This document shows positions 12,986 through 15,157 of a stretch of 15,157 bases of DNA, piece after piece. Each line of letters starts with the position of its first letter. Positions within the stretch are counted from its first letter, which is position 1. The DNA is from Desulfobacteraceae bacterium (GTDB lineage Bacteria > Desulfobacterota > Desulfobacteria > Desulfobacterales > SURF-7), in the NCBI GenBank assembly GCA_030618925.1, contig JAUXCK010000016.1, forward strand, positions 1-15,157, read 5' to 3'. The notes below the pieces were generated by a model. That model was not told the origin of the DNA, searched no databases, and saw only the letters and a list, made by a program, of their open reading frames with translations. A program made the position numbers and the translations under genes.

Positions 12986-13906
12986 ATGCCAGCAAAAATA
13001 ATTATCATTCTCTTGATTTTGATTATTGCGGTTGTCGTCGTCTACAATTTTCCAATTCCCACGCCTTCATTCCATGAGATTTATGAGAAGGGTGACAAAG
13101 ATACAATTGACTCCCTCACAAAATTCCGTGAAGAAGTTCAGCTAAAAGAACTTCTGGTTGACGGGGCTGTCTGGAATTATGTCGCAGTCGGGGAAGGGGC
13201 GGAAGCCATTCTTTTCCTTCACGGCATGACAGGGGCGTATGACATCTGGTGGCAGCAGATTCTGATGCTCAAAGACAAGTACAAGATCGTCTCCGTCTCC
13301 TACCCGCCCCTGGACAGCCTGGCGGAGATGGGGCACGGACTGGTAAAAATTCTGGAAGAGGAGAAGATCGGGAAGGTAAATATCGTCGGCAGTTCCCTGG
13401 GCGGATACCTGACCCAGTATATGGTTGCCACCTATCCGGATAACATTAAGAAGGCGGTTTTTGCCAATACCTTTCCGCCAAACGATATCATCGCCGAGAA
13501 AAATAAGGGGATTGGAAAAGTTCTCCCGTTTTTGCCCGAATGGGTGGTGTTTCGTGTACTGCGGCAAAGCACGGAAAAAAACATTTATCCGGCTGCAGGG
13601 CATTCAGAGCTGGTCAGGGCCTATATGCTTGAACAATCCTATGGCATGATGAGCAAGGCCCAGTTTGTGGCAAGGTTCCATTGCGTGATCGATGGGTTCT
13701 CGCCGGCAGATAACAAAAGCCTTGGCATCCCTGTGCTGATCATCGAAGCCGACAATGATCCCCTGGTGGAGAAATCCTTAAGGGAGATGCTGAAGCAAAC
13801 CTATCCTGATGCAGAGGTAAAGACGCTTCATGCTGTCGGGCATTTTCCCTATCTCAACAAACCCGGCCTTTACACCCAGATTCTGAAAGAGTTTCTCTCA
13901 AAATAA
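12986..13906 (+). CDS. Membrane-anchored alpha/beta hydrolase
   Basis: This 306-residue protein starts with one uncleaved hydrophobic anchor (about residues 4-20, two charged residues at most before it), so the catalytic domain should face the periplasm or be membrane-tethered. The hydrolase fold is clear: oxyanion-hole HGMTG (79-83), nucleophile elbow G135-S-S137-L-G139, an acid in EADND (D256 or D258) and H286 in VGHFPYL. The substrate is unknown; esterase or lipase-like activity is expected. ATG 12986 follows AAAGGAAAAAACC. It is separated from the ThDP gene by a palindromic repeat and looks richer in A/T than the genes before it, so it may be an independent transcription unit and not part of the catabolic array. 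Confidence 0.85.
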   Translation: MPAKIIIILLILIIAVVVVYNFPIPTPSFHEIYEKGDKDTIDSLTKFREEVQLKELLVDGAVWNYVAVGEGAEAILFLHGMTGAYDIWWQQILMLKDKYKIVSVSYPPLDSLAEMGHGLVKILEEEKIGKVNIVGSSLGGYLTQYMVATYPDNIKKAVFANTFPPNDIIAEKNKGIGKVLPFLPEWVVFRVLRQSTEKNIYPAAGHSELVRAYMLEQSYGMMSKAQFVARFHCVIDGFSPADNKSLGIPVLIIEADNDPLVEKSLREMLKQTYPDAEVKTLHAVGHFPYLNKPGLYTQILKEFLSK

Positions 13907-13909
13907 TAT

Positions 13910-13926
13910 CCCCCCTTTCAAGGGGG
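13910..13926. repeat. C/G-tract palindromic repeat, right copy (possible bidirectional terminator)
   Basis: CCCCCT (13911-13916) pairs with AGGGGG (13921-13926) around a four-base TTCA loop, five bases after the hydrolase stop codon. It lies in the convergent gap between the hydrolase and pspF. On either strand it is followed by A/T-rich DNA but not by a proper T-run. It resembles the left copy at 12941-12970, so the hydrolase gene is bracketed by related palindromes. Confidence 0.5.
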
Positions 13927-13977
13927 AATTTCAAATCCTTCCTATCCCTCCTCGAGATTCCAACATTGAATGAATTC

Positions 13978-14001
13978 TGTGGGAGCGGCGTCCCGCCGCG
14001 A
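13978..14001. repeat. REP-like palindrome with 5' GTGG tetranucleotide
   Basis: The element reads GTGGGA, then GCGGCG (13985-13990), a TCC loop, CGCCGC (13994-13999) and GA. This is the layout of repetitive extragenic palindromes mobilised by RAYT (TnpA-REP) transposases: a GTAG/GTGG tetranucleotide next to an imperfect GC-rich hairpin. It sits in the convergent 166-base gap 13907-14072, where no gene is visible. Only one copy is visible here, so repetitiveness in the genome is inferred from resemblance. A small GGGATTATCCC palindrome (14010-14020) follows. Confidence 0.6.
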
Positions 14002-14072
14002 AGGAATCCGGGATTATCCCTGAAACTGTTTGTTTGTGTGGCGTGTCTGGATACACTTCGAAGGCAAAAGGG

Positions 14073-15113
14073 CTAACCTGATTTTTCCTCCTTGTATTTC
14101 CGGTACAACCCCCGGAACTGGTGGTAGGTCATGCCAAGGATGCGAGCCGCTTTTTTCTGGTTGAATTTCGCATCCTTGAGGGCCTTTTCCAGAAAACGAA
14201 GTTTCAGTTCCCAGACCGCTTCGGTGAGCGGCATGCTCATCAAATCATTTGGCACCTTTTTTTGAGGCCCGGCAGGTGTCGCCCTTTCGGGCAGCGATTT
14301 GATTGTGTACGGAGAATGAAAGGGATCAAAGGCGATGTCTGAAATGACCATGGCGTCTGATTTATAGACCGCCCGCTCCACCACGTTTTTCAGCTCCCGC
14401 ACATTCCCGGGCCAGGCATATGTTTCAAGGGCAGCGATGGCGCTGTCATCAAAGCCCGGAATCTCTTTCTGCCCCAATTCAAATGCCATTCGTGCGGCAA
14501 AATGGTTTGCCAGCAGCAGAATATCCTCTTTTCGCTCCCTTAAGGGCGGCAGAACCAATACTTCAAAAGAAAGCCTGTCCAGCAGGTCCTGCTTGAACCT
14601 CCCCTCTGCTGCCAGTACCGGCAGATCCGCGTTGGTGGCAGCCACGATCCTGGCGTCCACCTCAATGCTTTCTGAACTTCCCACCCGTTCAAATGTACCG
14701 TATTCCACCACCCGCAGAATTTTTTCCTGGACCTCCATGGGGATGGTGCCGATTTCGTCCAGAAAAAGGGTGCCGCGGTTTGCGGTCTCAAACCTTCCTG
14801 TCCGCCGCTGTCCTGCGCCGGTAAACGCCCCTTTTTCATACCCGAACAATTCTGTCTCGATCAGAGACGGGGTGAGGGCCGAACAGTTCAAGGCCACCAG
14901 GGGGCCCTGCCATCTATTGGACAGAAAGTGAAGCCTGGATGCAGCCAGTTCTTTTCCAGTACCCCTTTCACCCAGAATCAGCACAGGCCTGTTGACGGGC
15001 GCCACCCGGGACAGATTTTCCTGAAATTCCAGAAAGGTCTCGGACTGCCCCAAAGCATCCTCCATTCTCACAGACGGTCTTGCCTCGAGTGGGTGTCTTA
15101 TCGGGCCGGTCAT
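14073..15113 (-). CDS. pspF: PspF, sigma-54-dependent transcriptional activator of the phage shock protein operon
   Basis: This 346-residue protein is an AAA+ enhancer-binding protein without an N-terminal receiver or GAF domain, as in Escherichia coli PspF. Motifs in order are Walker A GERGTGKE (48-55), W68 in LHFLSNRWQG, GAFTGA for sigma-54 contact (95-100), Walker B GTLFLDE (114-120), LLDRLSFEVLVLPPLRER, WPGNVRELKNVVERAVY, and a C-terminal helix-turn-helix with NQKKAARILGMTYHQFRGLYRKY. The last matches the PspF DNA-binding domain closely. W68 corresponds to E. coli W56, the residue through which PspA inhibits PspF, so control by PspA is likely conserved. The ATG at 15113 has GGAG eight bases upstream. 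An alternative Met17 would match E. coli length better but lacks a ribosome binding site. A divergent pspA operon is expected just past the right edge; only 44 bases upstream are visible. Confidence 0.93.
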   Translation of the reverse strand: MTGPIRHPLEARPSVRMEDALGQSETFLEFQENLSRVAPVNRPVLILGERGTGKELAASRLHFLSNRWQGPLVALNCSALTPSLIETELFGYEKGAFTGAGQRRTGRFETANRGTLFLDEIGTIPMEVQEKILRVVEYGTFERVGSSESIEVDARIVAATNADLPVLAAEGRFKQDLLDRLSFEVLVLPPLRERKEDILLLANHFAARMAFELGQKEIPGFDDSAIAALETYAWPGNVRELKNVVERAVYKSDAMVISDIAFDPFHSPYTIKSLPERATPAGPQKKVPNDLMSMPLTEAVWELKLRFLEKALKDAKFNQKKAARILGMTYHQFRGLYRKYKEEKSG

Positions 15114-15157
15114 TTTTTACACTCCATCCATGATTGCACGGGTTGTGAAGTCGGAGG

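Noticed and set aside
14437..14931. 164-codon plus-strand open frame opposite pspF
   Set aside because: It is antisense to the conserved AAA+ core; its length is explained by codon constraints of pspF and it shows no recognisable domain.
15114..15157. Sigma-54 promoter or PspF binding sites upstream of pspF
   Set aside because: Only 44 bases are visible and no correctly spaced GG/GC pair could be found on either strand; the divergent psp promoter is probably outside the window.
1..15157. CRISPR array, tRNA, rRNA, insertion sequence or prophage genes
   Set aside because: No regularly spaced direct repeats, no cloverleaf or rRNA-like segment, and no transposase, integrase or phage gene was seen.

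Overview
The window looks like chromosomal DNA from an anaerobic deltaproteobacterium, most plausibly a sulfate reducer of the Desulfobacterales. That placement is inferred from gene content and style: a tungsten-type aldehyde:ferredoxin oxidoreductase, a SuyAB-like lyase, a LarA-family protein, a PspF close to the gammaproteobacterial type, and REP-like and C/G-tract palindromes. No rRNA, tRNA or ribosomal protein gene is present to prove it. No database search was possible; family calls rest on motifs and remembered family sequences.

Layout. (1) 2-313: the 3' end of a thioredoxin-fold (DsbA-like) protein, cut by the window edge. (2) 314-463: a short gap with a nested GC-rich hairpin. (3) 464-12931: a long, same-strand, closely spaced array: extended-SDR epimerase, LarA-family protein, 3-hydroxyacyl-CoA-dehydrogenase-type enzyme, cupin, a broken class III aminotransferase tail, a two-subunit SuyA/SuyB (UxaA-family) lyase, a W/Mo aldehyde:ferredoxin oxidoreductase, a classical SDR, an ESS/GltS-type sodium symporter, a zinc-dependent alcohol dehydrogenase and a ThDP-dependent acetolactate-synthase-like enzyme. 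(4) 12986-13906: a membrane-anchored alpha/beta hydrolase bracketed by C/G-tract palindromes. (5) 13907-14072: a convergent intergenic region with a REP-like hairpin. (6) 14073-15113, minus strand: PspF, whose own promoter and probable divergent psp operon lie beyond the right edge.

How the genes may work together (inference). The most specific clue is the lyase pair at 4380-5823, which looks closest to (2R)-3-sulfolactate sulfo-lyase, giving pyruvate and sulfite. Around it are an anion symporter, two polyol-type dehydrogenases of different superfamilies (SDR and MDR), an aldehyde oxidase and a LarA-type 2-hydroxyacid racemase/epimerase relative. These could form a C3-sulfonate (2,3-dihydroxypropane-1-sulfonate or sulfolactate) route: uptake, oxidation to sulfolactaldehyde, ferredoxin-linked oxidation to sulfolactate, stereochemical correction, then release of sulfite, which a sulfate reducer could respire. 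The main alternative is a sugar-acid/uronate pathway, since UxaA-type dehydratases, LarA-family epimerases, KdgF-like cupins, gulonate-dehydrogenase-like enzymes and polyol dehydrogenases also fit that chemistry. The sequence alone does not decide between them. No dedicated transcriptional regulator and no lar cofactor-maturation genes (larB, larC, larE) are in the window.
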